Positions 41,582-50,539 of a DNA stretch of 64,000 bases are shown one piece after another. Position 1 is the first letter of the stretch. Each line of letters starts with the position of its first letter. The stretch comes from Gymnodinialimonas ulvae. GTDB taxonomy: Bacteria > Pseudomonadota > Alphaproteobacteria > Rhodobacterales > Rhodobacteraceae. The notes beneath the pieces were generated by a model. That model was given only the letters and a program-made list of their open reading frames with translations, was not told the origin of the DNA and did no database searches. Where the stretch lies: the NCBI RefSeq assembly GCF_037543845.1, contig NZ_JBBIFX010000003.1, positions 372,001 to 436,000 of the forward strand, in the 5' to 3' direction. The position numbers and the translations under genes are program-made.

Positions 41582-42751
41582 ATGTCATTCGACGAAATCA
41601 TCGACCGCCGCGGCAGCCATTGCGTGAAATGGGACATGATGGAGGCGCTTTACGGCGTTTCGCCCGAAGATGGCGTGTCGATGTGGGTGGCGGATATGGA
41701 TTTCCGGCCGCCCGGATGCATTCAGGACGCGGTGCAGGCGATGCTGGATCATGGCGTCTACGGCTACTTCGGCGACGACAGCAAATATCGCGCGGCGATC
41801 TGCTGGTGGATGGCCGAGCGGCACGGTTGGAACGTGGACCCAAGCCACATCTTCACGACCCATGGGTTGGTGAACGGCACGGCGATGTGCGTCGACACCT
41901 TCACGGACGAGGGCGACGGTGTGGTTCTGTTCACGCCGGTCTATCACGCGTTTGCCAAGGTGATCCGGGCCGCGAACCGCGACCTGCGCGAATTGGAGAT
42001 GGCGCAGGATGGTGGGCGGTATGTGTTGGATTTCGATGCCTTCGATGCGCAGATGACCGGCAACGAGAAGATGCTGATCCTGTGTTCGCCGCACAACCCC
42101 GGCGGGCGCGTCTGGACACGGGCGGAGTTGGAGGGTGTGGCCGAATTCGCAAGGCGACATGACCTGATCATCGTGTCCGACGAGATCCACCATGATCTGG
42201 TGATGCCGGGGCAGCGCCACATCCCGATGACGAAGATCGACGGGATCGCGGACCGTTTGGTGATGATGACGGCGGCCACGAAGACGTTCAACATCGCGGG
42301 CGCGCATGTCGGCAACGTCATCATCGCCGATGACGCGTTGCGCGCCAGGTTCGCCGCGCGGATGGCGGCTTTGGGCATGTCGCCGAATTCGTTCGGCTTG
42401 TTCATGGTGACGGCGGCCTATTCGCCGGCGGGCGCGGAATGGCTCGACAATCTGCGCGACTACATCGCGGAAAACGCCCGGATTTTTGACGCGGGGATCA
42501 ATGCGATCCCGGGGCTGAGGTCGATGGCGTTGGAGGCCACGTATCTGGCCTGGGTCGATTTCGAGGGCACCGGCATGACGCAGGAGGAGTTTACCGATCG
42601 GGTTACGGGACATGCCAAGATCGCGGTGAATTACGGGCCAACCTTCGGGACCGGCGGCGACAGCTTTCTGCGCTTCAACCTCGCGGCGCCACGGGCGGTG
42701 ATCGAGGATGCGGTGGCGCGGATGCAAAAGGCGTTCGGCGACCTTCAGTAA
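41582..42751 (+). CDS. PatB/MalY-type PLP C-S lyase or aminotransferase
   Basis: A 389-residue fold-type I PLP enzyme of the MalY/PatB group. Signatures: MWVADMDFRPP, SPHNPGGRVW, IVSDEIHHDLVM and ATKTFNIAGAH, which holds the PLP lysine. The family cleaves cystathionine or other C-S substrates. It is divergent from def. It converges with a DMT transporter and overlaps its 3' end by 7 bases. Confidence 0.92.
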   Translation: MSFDEIIDRRGSHCVKWDMMEALYGVSPEDGVSMWVADMDFRPPGCIQDAVQAMLDHGVYGYFGDDSKYRAAICWWMAERHGWNVDPSHIFTTHGLVNGTAMCVDTFTDEGDGVVLFTPVYHAFAKVIRAANRDLRELEMAQDGGRYVLDFDAFDAQMTGNEKMLILCSPHNPGGRVWTRAELEGVAEFARRHDLIIVSDEIHHDLVMPGQRHIPMTKIDGIADRLVMMTAATKTFNIAGAHVGNVIIADDALRARFAARMAALGMSPNSFGLFMVTAAYSPAGAEWLDNLRDYIAENARIFDAGINAIPGLRSMALEATYLAWVDFEGTGMTQEEFTDRVTGHAKIAVNYGPTFGTGGDSFLRFNLAAPRAVIEDAVARMQKAFGDLQ

Positions 42752-43620
42752 GCACCGCGGCGCTGCGACAGTAGGAAAACCGCAAGGCTGCCCACGACGA
42801 TCGCACCGCCCAGCAGCATCAGGGCGGTGGGCGCTTCGCCGATGGCAAGCCAGACCCAGAGCGGGCCAAGCACCGTTTCCAGCAACAAAAGCAGGCTGAC
42901 GTTGGCCGCTGCTGTGTGCCGGGAGGCGAGCGAGAGGCAATAGAAGCTGACCGGCAGGACCACCGCGCCGGTCAGCAGGATCGGCCAGAGTACCGCGTCA
43001 CCCCGCATCTGCGCGGGGCCGGTGAGCACGATGCCGACAAGCCCGGCCAGCAGCGCCCCGAGGCCCACGGCAAGCGGGATCGGGACGGCGTCAAATCGGC
43101 GGATCAGTACGAACGACAACGCGAGGCAGATCGCAACACCAAGCCCGTAGAGCGCCCCCTTGAGCGCGGCCGCGTCCAAGGCCAATCCGCCCGCCTTGCC
43201 GAAGATCGCCACCGCGATCCCCGTCAGAACCGCCGCCATGGTGACCCATGTCGCGCGGCCCGTCGCCTCGCCCATCACCAGCCAGGACAGGACCGCAGAA
43301 ACGACCGGCACGGTGGCGACGCCAAGCAGCACCGGGGTGACGGGGGATCCGACGATGCCGAAGGTGAAGAGCGCGCCATTCACCGCCTGGCAGAGGGCGA
43401 TGGCAAGGCCGCCTGCACCAAAGGTCATGGCGATATCCGCGCGTCTGTTGTGACTGAGCACCGCCCAGAGGGTGATCATGACGACCCCCATGAGCGTCGA
43501 GCGCCAGCCGAGCATCTGCACGGCCCCCATCCCCGACAGGCGCATCAACATCGCGTCCGGCGTCAGGACCAGCGCGCCGAAGGTTGCAAGGGTCAGGCCA
43601 TAGGCGGCAGGGCGCTGCAT
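42745..43620 (-). CDS. EamA/DMT family transporter
   Basis: A 291-residue inner-membrane protein with about ten helices in two EamA repeats. Motifs include FGIVGSPVTPVLLGVATVPVVSAVLSWLVMGE and ANVSLLLLLETVLGPLWVWLAIGE, which are the typical sites before helices 4/5 and 9/10. Substrate unknown. Upstream neighbour on the strand is the DUF429-like gene (adjacent, no gap). Confidence 0.88.
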   Translation of the reverse strand: MQRPAAYGLTLATFGALVLTPDAMLMRLSGMGAVQMLGWRSTLMGVVMITLWAVLSHNRRADIAMTFGAGGLAIALCQAVNGALFTFGIVGSPVTPVLLGVATVPVVSAVLSWLVMGEATGRATWVTMAAVLTGIAVAIFGKAGGLALDAAALKGALYGLGVAICLALSFVLIRRFDAVPIPLAVGLGALLAGLVGIVLTGPAQMRGDAVLWPILLTGAVVLPVSFYCLSLASRHTAAANVSLLLLLETVLGPLWVWLAIGEAPTALMLLGGAIVVGSLAVFLLSQRRGAY

Positions 43621-44478
43621 TCAGTCGATACCGTCGATCAGGGAGGCTTCCGCGCCGAGACCGAGGATCCAACCCTCCTCCCGGTCGCCTTGGCGCAGGA
43701 GCGCGTCGAGATGGCCGGGGTCGAGGCGGGAAAAGGCACGCGCAACAAGGCGGACCTGCGCGGCGTCGAGGATATCGCCCGCGCGCAGGCGGGTCTTGAT
43801 CGCGGCGTCAATCAGGCCGGGATAGATCTCGGCCAGGACAATAGGGGCATCGGGTGCCTGAAACGGGCTGACGGCGAGCGCATCACCGTAGCGTTGCCGA
43901 AGCGCGTGAAGATGCGGCAGGCCGACGAGGCTTTGCGACCCGACAGAGCCATTGCCAAGCAATTGAAACGTGGTCTTCGCACGCGGCAATTCGGTTTCAA
44001 TCTTGCGCCGCTCGGCAAAAGCAAAGGGCGCGTAGTCGGGCTTGCGAAACAACATCTGCGCGGTCGCGCGCTTGGCGGAGCAGCCCCAGAAAGGGCCGGG
44101 CGCGTGGAAAAGCGCGTTCAACGCCTCGGCGACGTCGAAGCGGTTGTTGCGGTTGCGATTGTCGTCCGTGATGCGGTCCGCCAGATGCGCCCAAAGCGCC
44201 AGCGGATTATCGGACCCGCAGACCGCGCGCGCAAAGCCGCGGGGGTAGCCGAACGGAAAGTCGAAACCGACCAGAACGCGGCGGCCCGCGCGGCGTTCCC
44301 CGTCTAGAAGGCCGGTCAGGCACCGCATCGCGCAGTGGCGGGTGCGTTGGTAGTTCGGCGGAGCGTCCCGCCCGTCGCGCGCCATGCCGATGAAGATGGC
44401 ATCCTTTGTGCGCTTGACCGGCGACGGGGCGGAGCGAGCCGACCAATCGACCATGACGATGGTGTCGAAACGGCTCAC
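43621..44478 (-). CDS. RNase H-fold-like protein (DUF429-like) beside mobA
   Basis: A 285-residue protein of uncertain family. Motifs VMVDWSARSAPSP, LVGFDFPFGYPRG and VLAEIYPGLI have the D...D...E arrangement seen in DUF429-type RNase H-fold proteins. It starts at GTG overlapping the mobA stop, so it is coupled to mobA. Roseobacter annotations often call such genes molybdopterin-guanine dinucleotide related on this basis; I regard that as unproven. Confidence 0.6.
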   Translation of the reverse strand: MSRFDTIVMVDWSARSAPSPVKRTKDAIFIGMARDGRDAPPNYQRTRHCAMRCLTGLLDGERRAGRRVLVGFDFPFGYPRGFARAVCGSDNPLALWAHLADRITDDNRNRNNRFDVAEALNALFHAPGPFWGCSAKRATAQMLFRKPDYAPFAFAERRKIETELPRAKTTFQLLGNGSVGSQSLVGLPHLHALRQRYGDALAVSPFQAPDAPIVLAEIYPGLIDAAIKTRLRAGDILDAAQVRLVARAFSRLDPGHLDALLRQGDREEGWILGLGAEASLIDGID

Positions 44479-45029
44479 ATCCAGGCCTCGGCACGGGCGA
44501 GATCTTCGGGCGTGTTGATGTTGAAAAACGGCGGTGGCGCCGTGTCGGGGAAGGGCACTCGGGTCAGATCTTGCGTCGCGGCCCATTCGGTGACCTTGCG
44601 GGTGCCAGCGGTCAACGCCTGCATCAGATCAACCGACAAATGCGTGGGCCAGAGCGCGGTGGTGCCATGCAGGCCGTCGGCAGTCGCGGCCATGGCGATG
44701 CCGTCACCGTTGGCCAGCCGTGCCACCAGATCATGCGGAAGAAACGGTGTGTCGACCGCAACGGTCAGGACGCGGTCCGCGCCTTGGCCTTGGGCCCAGA
44801 GCATCGCGGCGAGGATACCGGCCAATGGCCCGAGGCCGGGGACAGTGTCGGGCACATGGGGCAGGTCGCCGAACGGATCGGGCGCGTTGACCGCAAGGGT
44901 CGAGACCTGCGGTGTGATCCGCTCTGCGACGTGCTGCCAGAGCGGCCTGCCCGCCAACAGATGCTGCGCCTTGTCCCCGCCGATGCGACGGCCCGCACCG
45001 CCGGCAAGGATGACGCCCGGAACGCTCAT
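44475..45029 (-). CDS. mobA: Molybdenum cofactor guanylyltransferase
   Basis: MobA attaches GMP to Mo-molybdopterin. The 184-residue nucleotidyltransferase has GVILAGGAGRRIGGDKA at the start, the GTP-binding loop, plus VAVDTPFLPHDLV and FFNINTPEDLARAEAWM. Length is typical. It overlaps both neighbours by ATGA-type junctions, forming a 3-gene operon. Confidence 0.92.
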   Translation of the reverse strand: MSVPGVILAGGAGRRIGGDKAQHLLAGRPLWQHVAERITPQVSTLAVNAPDPFGDLPHVPDTVPGLGPLAGILAAMLWAQGQGADRVLTVAVDTPFLPHDLVARLANGDGIAMAATADGLHGTTALWPTHLSVDLMQALTAGTRKVTEWAATQDLTRVPFPDTAPPPFFNINTPEDLARAEAWM

Positions 45030-45592
45030 GAGCGCGCCGCTTTCTGCCAGGCTCGCATGTCGGCAATGGCAGATTTCGCCGCTTCCTCGTCCGCGAATCC
45101 TGCGAGGCGGATATAGGCCCAGGTAACGCCTGCCATGACGAAGATCACGTTTGCCGCAACCTCGATCCGCGTGACATCAGCCCAATGGAATTGCGTATAG
45201 CATCGCCCCGAAACGACGCGCATGCCGCCCTCCGACAATAGGACATGGTGGTTCTGCATCATCGGGTCATTGAGGAAACCGCGGGCGGTCGCCTTGTCGA
45301 TCCAGCGGCCAAGCAGGGTGATCGCAGCCAAGAAAAGGCCCACCCCAACGGGCACCGCAACCAAGAGACCGCCCTGCCCCTGAAGACCGGGAAAAGTGCT
45401 GCCAGATGTTTGCAGGATCAGGAAAACAGCCGCCGTGGCCCCGGCCCCGGCAAGCAACATGGAGAGTGCCCACAAAATGTTCGTGGACCCCCCCACACCA
45501 AAGAGGTCAACCAGGGCATTGTCCGCCATACGGCTGGCGTCGCGAAAGGCTTTTTCATCCCCGGCTCCATCGATCCTGTACGTGCGGTTCAT
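45026..45592 (-). CDS. Membrane protein upstream of mobA
   Basis: A 188-residue protein with two transmembrane helices (about residues 39-63 and 77-98), then a soluble domain (VLLSEGGMRVVSGRCYTQFHWADVTRIEVAANVIF) that resembles YcxB-like PH folds. Function unknown. Its stop overlaps the mobA start (ATGA), so it is co-translated with mobA. Confidence 0.65.
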   Translation of the reverse strand: MNRTYRIDGAGDEKAFRDASRMADNALVDLFGVGGSTNILWALSMLLAGAGATAAVFLILQTSGSTFPGLQGQGGLLVAVPVGVGLFLAAITLLGRWIDKATARGFLNDPMMQNHHVLLSEGGMRVVSGRCYTQFHWADVTRIEVAANVIFVMAGVTWAYIRLAGFADEEAAKSAIADMRAWQKAARS

Positions 45593-45686
45593 TCGCGGTT
45601 CCCGTGATCCAGCCCATGACAAGGCTTCATTTGCATCCCCCAAACACCGCGATTAAGGCGGGTTCACATCAGGAGTAATCGACACA

Positions 45687-46421
45687 ATGGCCACTGCCAA
45701 CTCATCCCGAACTGCCTTCTGGCGCGGCGCGCGTGACGCGGGGCCGTTTGTACTGGTCGCCGGTCCGTTCGGCGCGTTGTTCGGTGTGGTCGCGACGGAG
45801 GCGGGGCTGAACCTGACGCAGGTGATGGGGTTTTCCGTGGTGGTCATCGCGGGCGCGTCGCAGCTCGCGGCGTTGCAATTGATGCTGGATCAAGCGCCGG
45901 CGGTGATCGTGTTGTTGTCGGCCATAGCGGTGAACCTGCGCATGGCGATGTATTCCGCGTCGCTGGCGCCGCACCTCGGCGCCGCGTCGCTCTGGCAACG
46001 GGCGTTGGTGGCCTACATGAACGTCGATCAGACCTATGCGGTATCGGTCCTGAAATACGAGGACGCGCCGCAGATGGGGCTGGGGGAGCGGTTGGGATAT
46101 TTCTTCGGGACCTGCGTGCCGATTATCCCGGTGTGGATCGTGGCGACCTATGTGGGGGCCTTGTTGGGCGAGGCGATCCCGGGCGATTGGGACATCACCT
46201 TCGCCGTGCCGGTGGCGTTTCTGGCGATGGTCGCGCCCGCCTTGCGCACCGGTGCGCATATCGCGGCGGCGGCGGCGTCGGTCGTATTGGCGATTGCGTT
46301 TGGCGGATTGCCCTACAACCTTGGCCTTCTGCCCGCCGGGATCGGTGCAATGATCGTCGGCGCGGAGGTCGAGCGACGCATGGGCGCGCGGTTCACGCCA
46401 CCTGCGGGGTCCGGCAAATGA
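45687..46421 (+). CDS. azlC: AzlC family branched-chain amino-acid exporter subunit
   Basis: A 244-residue membrane protein of the AzlC family, with FWRGARDAGPFVLVAGPFGALFG and VVIAGASQLAALQLM motifs and about six to seven helices. With AzlD it exports branched-chain amino acids or analogues. Coupled to azlD by an ATGA overlap. Confidence 0.9.
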   Translation: MATANSSRTAFWRGARDAGPFVLVAGPFGALFGVVATEAGLNLTQVMGFSVVVIAGASQLAALQLMLDQAPAVIVLLSAIAVNLRMAMYSASLAPHLGAASLWQRALVAYMNVDQTYAVSVLKYEDAPQMGLGERLGYFFGTCVPIIPVWIVATYVGALLGEAIPGDWDITFAVPVAFLAMVAPALRTGAHIAAAAASVVLAIAFGGLPYNLGLLPAGIGAMIVGAEVERRMGARFTPPAGSGK

Positions 46422-46747
46422 CGGGTTGGAGCGGGACGGAGATCTGGTTGATCATCGTGGCGCTCGGGGTGGCGACCTATGCGATCCGGTTCTCGTTCCT
46501 GGGCCTTATCGGCAATCGCGAGCTGCCCGATTGGCTGCTGCGGCACCTTCGGTACACGCCGGTGGCGATCCTGCCCGCGCTGGTCACGCCGGGGGTTTTA
46601 TGGCCTGCGGGCAGTGACGGAGCCCTGAGCCTGCCGCATATCGCGGCGGCCTTGGTCGCGGTGGGGGTGGGATATTGGCGCAAGAGCGCGGTGTTGGCGG
46701 CGCTCTGCGGCGTGCTGGCCTTTGTCGCGGTCAGCGCGGTGCTTTAG
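46418..46747 (+). CDS. azlD: AzlD family membrane protein
   Basis: A 109-residue protein with four helices and the AzlD pattern TYAIRFSFL and RHLRYTPVAILPALVTPGVL. It is the small partner of AzlC. The 3' end overlaps the Lrp-type gene's 3' end by 4 bases. Confidence 0.88.
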   Translation: MTGWSGTEIWLIIVALGVATYAIRFSFLGLIGNRELPDWLLRHLRYTPVAILPALVTPGVLWPAGSDGALSLPHIAAALVAVGVGYWRKSAVLAALCGVLAFVAVSAVL

Positions 46748-47223
46748 ACCGGCAGGGCGGTGGTCTTGAACACGGTCTTGAGGGCAAAGCTTGATTGCAT
46801 CTGCGCCACGCCCGGAAGACGCGAGAGGTGCTGTCGGTGAATGCGGGCGAAATCCTCGCTGTCGCGGGCGACGACCTTCAACAGGTAATCCGCCGTCCCC
46901 GCCATCAGGTGGCATTCCAACACATCCGGCACGCGGGCGACGGCCTTTTCAAAGGCATCGAGGGTTTCGTCGGATTGCCCCTGCAACTTGATCTCGACAA
47001 ACACCGTCGTCACCCGCCCGACGGCGCGCGGGTTCAAAAGCGCCACGTAATCGCGGATCACGCCCGCCGCCTCCAGCCGTTGCACCCGCCTGTGGCAGGC
47101 CGAGGGCGAGAGGTTCACCCGTTCGGACAAGTCGGCATGGGTCATGCGGCCCTGCTTTTGCAGCGCGCGCAGAATCGCGGCATCCGTCGCGTCCAGTTCG
47201 GCACTTGATCCAGAATCCCTCAT
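46744..47223 (-). CDS. Lrp/AsnC family regulator
   Basis: A 159-residue regulator with N-terminal HTH (LDATDAAILRALQKQGRMTHADLSERVNLS, with the CHRRVQRLEAAGVI helix) and a RAM domain (VFVEIKLQGQSDETLDAFEKAV, GTADYLLKVVARD). It is divergent from ald with a 127-base spacer, the usual arrangement of AldR-type activators that sense alanine. Control of ald is therefore a fair inference. Confidence 0.93.
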   Translation of the reverse strand: MRDSGSSAELDATDAAILRALQKQGRMTHADLSERVNLSPSACHRRVQRLEAAGVIRDYVALLNPRAVGRVTTVFVEIKLQGQSDETLDAFEKAVARVPDVLECHLMAGTADYLLKVVARDSEDFARIHRQHLSRLPGVAQMQSSFALKTVFKTTALPV

Positions 47224-47350
47224 TCGATGCCCTTCTTATGCACGAATCCTGCAACAGATAAGTCCGACACAGGCAAACATTCAAAGCAATTCCACCACGA
47301 CAAGCGCAAGCTTTGGTCATCGCAGGTATCGTTCAACGGAGGAGTGGACC

Positions 47351-48469
47351 ATGCATATCGGGTGCCCGAAAGAGATCAAACCGCAGGAATTTCGCGTCGG
47401 CCTGACCCCAGCCGCCGCGCGCGAAGCCATCGGCCACGGCCACAGCGTCACCATGCAGACCGGCGCGGGCGACGGCGCGGGCTTCACCGATGACGACTAC
47501 CGCGCGGTCGGTGCCGCGATTGCGGGAACCGCCGATGCGATCTTTGCCGAGGCCGACATGATCGTGAAGGTGAAGGAACCGCAGGCCGTCGAACGCAAGC
47601 AGCTCCGCGAGGGGCAGATCCTGTTCACTTACCTGCATTTGGCCCCCGACCCGGACCAAACCCGCGATCTTCTGAACAGTGGCGTGACCGCGATCGCCTA
47701 CGAGACGGTGACCAATGCAAACGGGGGCCTGCCACTTCTGGCGCCGATGTCGGAGGTGGCCGGGCGGCTTGCGCCTCAGGTCGGGTCCTGGGCGTTGCAA
47801 AAGGCCAACGGCGGGCGCGGGGTTCTCATGGGGGGTGTGCCCGGCGTCGGCCCGGCGGAGGTTGTGGTGATCGGCGGCGGCGTCGTGGGCACGCAGGCCG
47901 CGCGGGTCGCCGCTGGCATGGGGGCGGATGTGACGGTGATGGACCGGTCGCTGCCCCGGTTGAGCTGGTTGGACGATGTCTACCGCGGCACATTCAAGAC
48001 GCGCTACGCCAGTGCGGATGCCACCGCCGATCTGATCACTCGCGCCGATATGGTGATTGGCGCGGTCCTGATCCCTGGCGCTGCGGCGCCCAAACTGGTG
48101 ACGAAAGCGCAATTGTCGACGATGAAGCCCGGCGCGGTGATCGTCGATGTGGCGATTGACCAGGGCGGCTGTTTCGAGACGTCCAAGGCCACCACCCACG
48201 AAGACCCGATCTACGAGGTCGGCGGCGTGGTGCATTATTGCGTGGCGAACATGCCGGGCGCGGTTGCGCGGACTTCGACGCTGGCGCTTGGCAACGCGAC
48301 GATGCCGTTCATGCTGGCGCTGGCCGACAAGGGCTGGCGGCAGGCCTGCGCCGATGATCCACACCTGTTGGAGGGGCTGAACACCCATGCCGGCAAACTG
48401 ACCAACTACGCGGTCGGGGTGGCGTTGGGGCTGGATGTGATATCCCCGGCGCTTGTGGTGAAACACTAG
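47351..48469 (+). CDS. ald: Alanine dehydrogenase
   Basis: A 372-residue NAD-dependent enzyme converting alanine to pyruvate and ammonia. Motifs: GCPKEIKPQEFRVGLTP with substrate Arg, KVKEP with the catalytic Lys region, YLHLAPD with the His, VVVIGGGVVGTQAARVA as NAD loop. Length and motifs are exact. CGGAGGAG precedes the ATG. Its divergent partner is an Lrp-type gene. Confidence 0.96.
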   Translation: MHIGCPKEIKPQEFRVGLTPAAAREAIGHGHSVTMQTGAGDGAGFTDDDYRAVGAAIAGTADAIFAEADMIVKVKEPQAVERKQLREGQILFTYLHLAPDPDQTRDLLNSGVTAIAYETVTNANGGLPLLAPMSEVAGRLAPQVGSWALQKANGGRGVLMGGVPGVGPAEVVVIGGGVVGTQAARVAAGMGADVTVMDRSLPRLSWLDDVYRGTFKTRYASADATADLITRADMVIGAVLIPGAAAPKLVTKAQLSTMKPGAVIVDVAIDQGGCFETSKATTHEDPIYEVGGVVHYCVANMPGAVARTSTLALGNATMPFMLALADKGWRQACADDPHLLEGLNTHAGKLTNYAVGVALGLDVISPALVVKH

Positions 48470-48526
48470 CGACGGAAACTGCGGGGCCCTGCGTGTAACC
48501 GGACATGACGTTTTCGGAGATCACAC

Positions 48527-49129
48527 ATGTCGCGCCTATCCCCCTACTGGCTTTGGGCCCTGCTCGCCGTTCTGCCCGCCCTTTTCACCTTTGAGGCCCT
48601 GACCTCGACCGACCCGGAGGCGATTCACGGCCTGCTGCACCCGTCGGGCGAATTCGCAGCCCGGCTCTTGATCCTCACGATGATGATCTCTCCGCTGGCG
48701 CTGATCTTCCGGCAGAGCCGCTTTATCGGCTGGCTCAGGCACAATCGCCGCTATTTCGGTGTTGCGGCCTTTGGCTATGCGCTGTTGCATACGGTGTTCT
48801 ACCTGATCGACGAAGGCAGCCTTGCCGCCGTCACCGGCGATTTGCCGAAGCTCTATATCTGGACCGGTTGGGTGGCCTTCGCGATCTTCATTCCATTGGC
48901 GATGACGTCGATGGATGCCGCCGTGCGGGCCATGGGACCGCATTGGAAATCGCTGCGACGCACCACCTATGTGGCGTCCCTGTTCACCTTGCTGCATTGG
49001 GCGTCCCTGCATGATTGGGGCGGCACCGGCCCGGCGTTGGTGCATTTCGGCCCGCTTCTGGCGTTGGAGGCCTACAGGGGTTGGTATTGGTTCAACAGAT
49101 CGGCAAAGCGGCGCATGGCGAAGGCCTGA
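48527..49129 (+). CDS. MsrQ/YedZ-like heme-binding membrane protein
   Basis: A 200-residue protein with about six helices in a ferric-reductase-like domain. FGYALLHTVFYLIDE has one heme His and LFTLLHWASLHDWGG the others. It resembles the MsrQ subunit that feeds electrons to MsrP for periplasmic methionine-sulfoxide repair, but no msrP gene is adjacent. Assignment to the family is good, the partner unknown. Confidence 0.78.
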   Translation: MSRLSPYWLWALLAVLPALFTFEALTSTDPEAIHGLLHPSGEFAARLLILTMMISPLALIFRQSRFIGWLRHNRRYFGVAAFGYALLHTVFYLIDEGSLAAVTGDLPKLYIWTGWVAFAIFIPLAMTSMDAAVRAMGPHWKSLRRTTYVASLFTLLHWASLHDWGGTGPALVHFGPLLALEAYRGWYWFNRSAKRRMAKA

Positions 49130-49138
49130 CGCCCCACG

Positions 49139-49168
49139 AAAAAGGCCCGCGCAGGGGCGGGCCTTTTC
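49139..49168. terminator. Terminator between msrQ-like and mscL
   Basis: AAAAAGGCCCGC and GCGGGCCTTTT pair around a short loop, with A- and T-runs on either side, so it works in both directions between the convergent genes. Confidence 0.85.
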
Positions 49169-49191
49169 CAGATCTGTGAGAGATCGCTGAC

Positions 49192-49608
49192 TTAGCCGCG
49201 CGCCTTCAGGGCGTCGCGGATCTCGGCCAGAAGCTCTTCCTGGGTCGGGCCTGCGGGCTCTTCTTCTGCTTCTTCCTCGGGGCCTTTGGCCTTGTTCACG
49301 GCCTTCACCAACAAGAACACCACAAACGCGATGATCAGGAAGTTGATGATCGCCATGATGAAGCGCCCGTAGGCGAACACCGCCGCTCCGGCTTCGTCAG
49401 CCGCGTCGATGGAGGCATAGTCGCCCTCACCCAGCAACACGAAGAGGCCGCTGAAGTCGACCCCGCCCATTGCGAGACTGATGATCGGGTTGATCAGGTC
49501 GGCCACGAGGCTGCCGACAATCGCCGTGAAGGCCGCGCCGATAATGATACCGACGGCCATATCCATAACATTGCCCTTGGCAATGAAGTCCTTGAATTCT
49601 GAAATCAT
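49192..49608 (-). CDS. mscL: Large-conductance mechanosensitive channel
   Basis: A 138-residue MscL. The N-terminal MISEFKDFIAKGNVMDMAVGIIIGAAFTAIVGSLVADL is the gate helix, and the C-terminal cytoplasmic helix is acidic (KGPEEEAEEEP then TQEELLAEIRDAL). It releases solutes on osmotic downshock. The start at 49608 has GGAG upstream. Confidence 0.96.
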   Translation of the reverse strand: MISEFKDFIAKGNVMDMAVGIIIGAAFTAIVGSLVADLINPIISLAMGGVDFSGLFVLLGEGDYASIDAADEAGAAVFAYGRFIMAIINFLIIAFVVFLLVKAVNKAKGPEEEAEEEPAGPTQEELLAEIRDALKARG

Positions 49609-49762
49609 GTGGTGCTCCACCCAGTCCTGTTCCGTTGTGCGGGCGGCATTCATTGGTGCGCTTGCGCACAGGCCACCCATAGAGCGCGCAGAAGGCAACC
49701 TCTGGCATACTCATTCAAGGGGAAGTATCTCAGCAAAGTAACTTTTTGCATTGAGGCGACGC

Positions 49763-50464
49763 ATGAACCCGATTGAGACATTCCCGATAAACGCCCGCTG
49801 GACGGCGCAGGACCCGTCGGTGATCCAGCTGTATTCCTTCCCGACGCCCAATGGCGTGAAAGCCTCGATCGCGCTGGAAGAGATGGGCCTGCCCTACGAG
49901 GCGCACCGTGTGACGCTGTCCGACAGCGATGTGAAGAGCGATGAATTCCTGTCGCTGAACCCAAACAACAAGATCCCCGCGCTGATCGACCCGAACGGAC
50001 CGGACGGCACGCCGATCGCGCTTTGGGAATCCGGGGCGATCCTGATCTACCTGGCGGAAAAGACAGGGAAATTCCTCGGTGAGACCGAGGCCGACAAGTA
50101 CCAGGTCATCAAGTGGGTCATGTTCCAGATGGGCGGTCTTGGGCCGATGTTGGGTCAGCTTGGGTATTTCCACAAATTCGCCGGATCCGAGATCGAAGAC
50201 CCCCGCCCGCGGGAGCGTTTCGTGGCCGAGGCCAAGCGCCTACTGAACGTGCTGGAGGGCGAATTGGACCGCAAGGACTGGATCGCGGGGGAGTATTCCA
50301 TCGCCGATATGGCGATTGCGCCGTGGTTGGCTGCGCTCGATTTCTACGGCGCGAAGGAAATCGTCGGTTGGGGCGACCTGACCAACGTTCCGGCCTATCT
50401 TGACCAATTTCTGGCCCGCCCCGCCGTGAAAAAGGGGCGCAATACCCCGCCGCGCGAGGGCTAG
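49763..50464 (+). CDS. Glutathione S-transferase family protein (YfcG/YghU-like)
   Basis: A 233-residue GST of the nu-type/disulfide-bond oxidoreductase group. IQLYSFPTPNGVKASIALEEMGLPYE at the N-terminal fold, NNKIPALID as cis-Pro motif, ESGAILIYLAEKTGKF as GSH gamma-Glu site; FQMGGLGPMLGQLGYFHKFA and the N-capping SIADMAIAPW are the C-terminal marks. Substrate unknown. Confidence 0.9.
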   Translation: MNPIETFPINARWTAQDPSVIQLYSFPTPNGVKASIALEEMGLPYEAHRVTLSDSDVKSDEFLSLNPNNKIPALIDPNGPDGTPIALWESGAILIYLAEKTGKFLGETEADKYQVIKWVMFQMGGLGPMLGQLGYFHKFAGSEIEDPRPRERFVAEAKRLLNVLEGELDRKDWIAGEYSIADMAIAPWLAALDFYGAKEIVGWGDLTNVPAYLDQFLARPAVKKGRNTPPREG

Positions 50465-50476
50465 GTCACTGGCTGC

Positions 50477-50509
50477 GCCGGGCGGAGGGTCAAATCCCCT
50501 GCGCCCGGC
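50477..50509. terminator. Hairpin between gst and ytoQ (bidirectional candidate)
   Basis: GCCGGGCG pairs with CGCCCGGC, with an inner 4-pair AGGG/CCCT stem past a G-G mismatch and a 7-base loop (TCAAATC). It lies between convergent genes. It has a tRNA T-arm look but is not a tRNA. Confidence 0.5.
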
Positions 50510-50539
50510 CACGCGATATCCGAGAGACGTGGCCCGCGC

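Noticed and set aside
50465..50539. tRNA gene between gst and ytoQ
   Set aside because: Only a T-arm-like hairpin is present; no D-arm or anticodon arm or acceptor pairing of tRNA length can be drawn.
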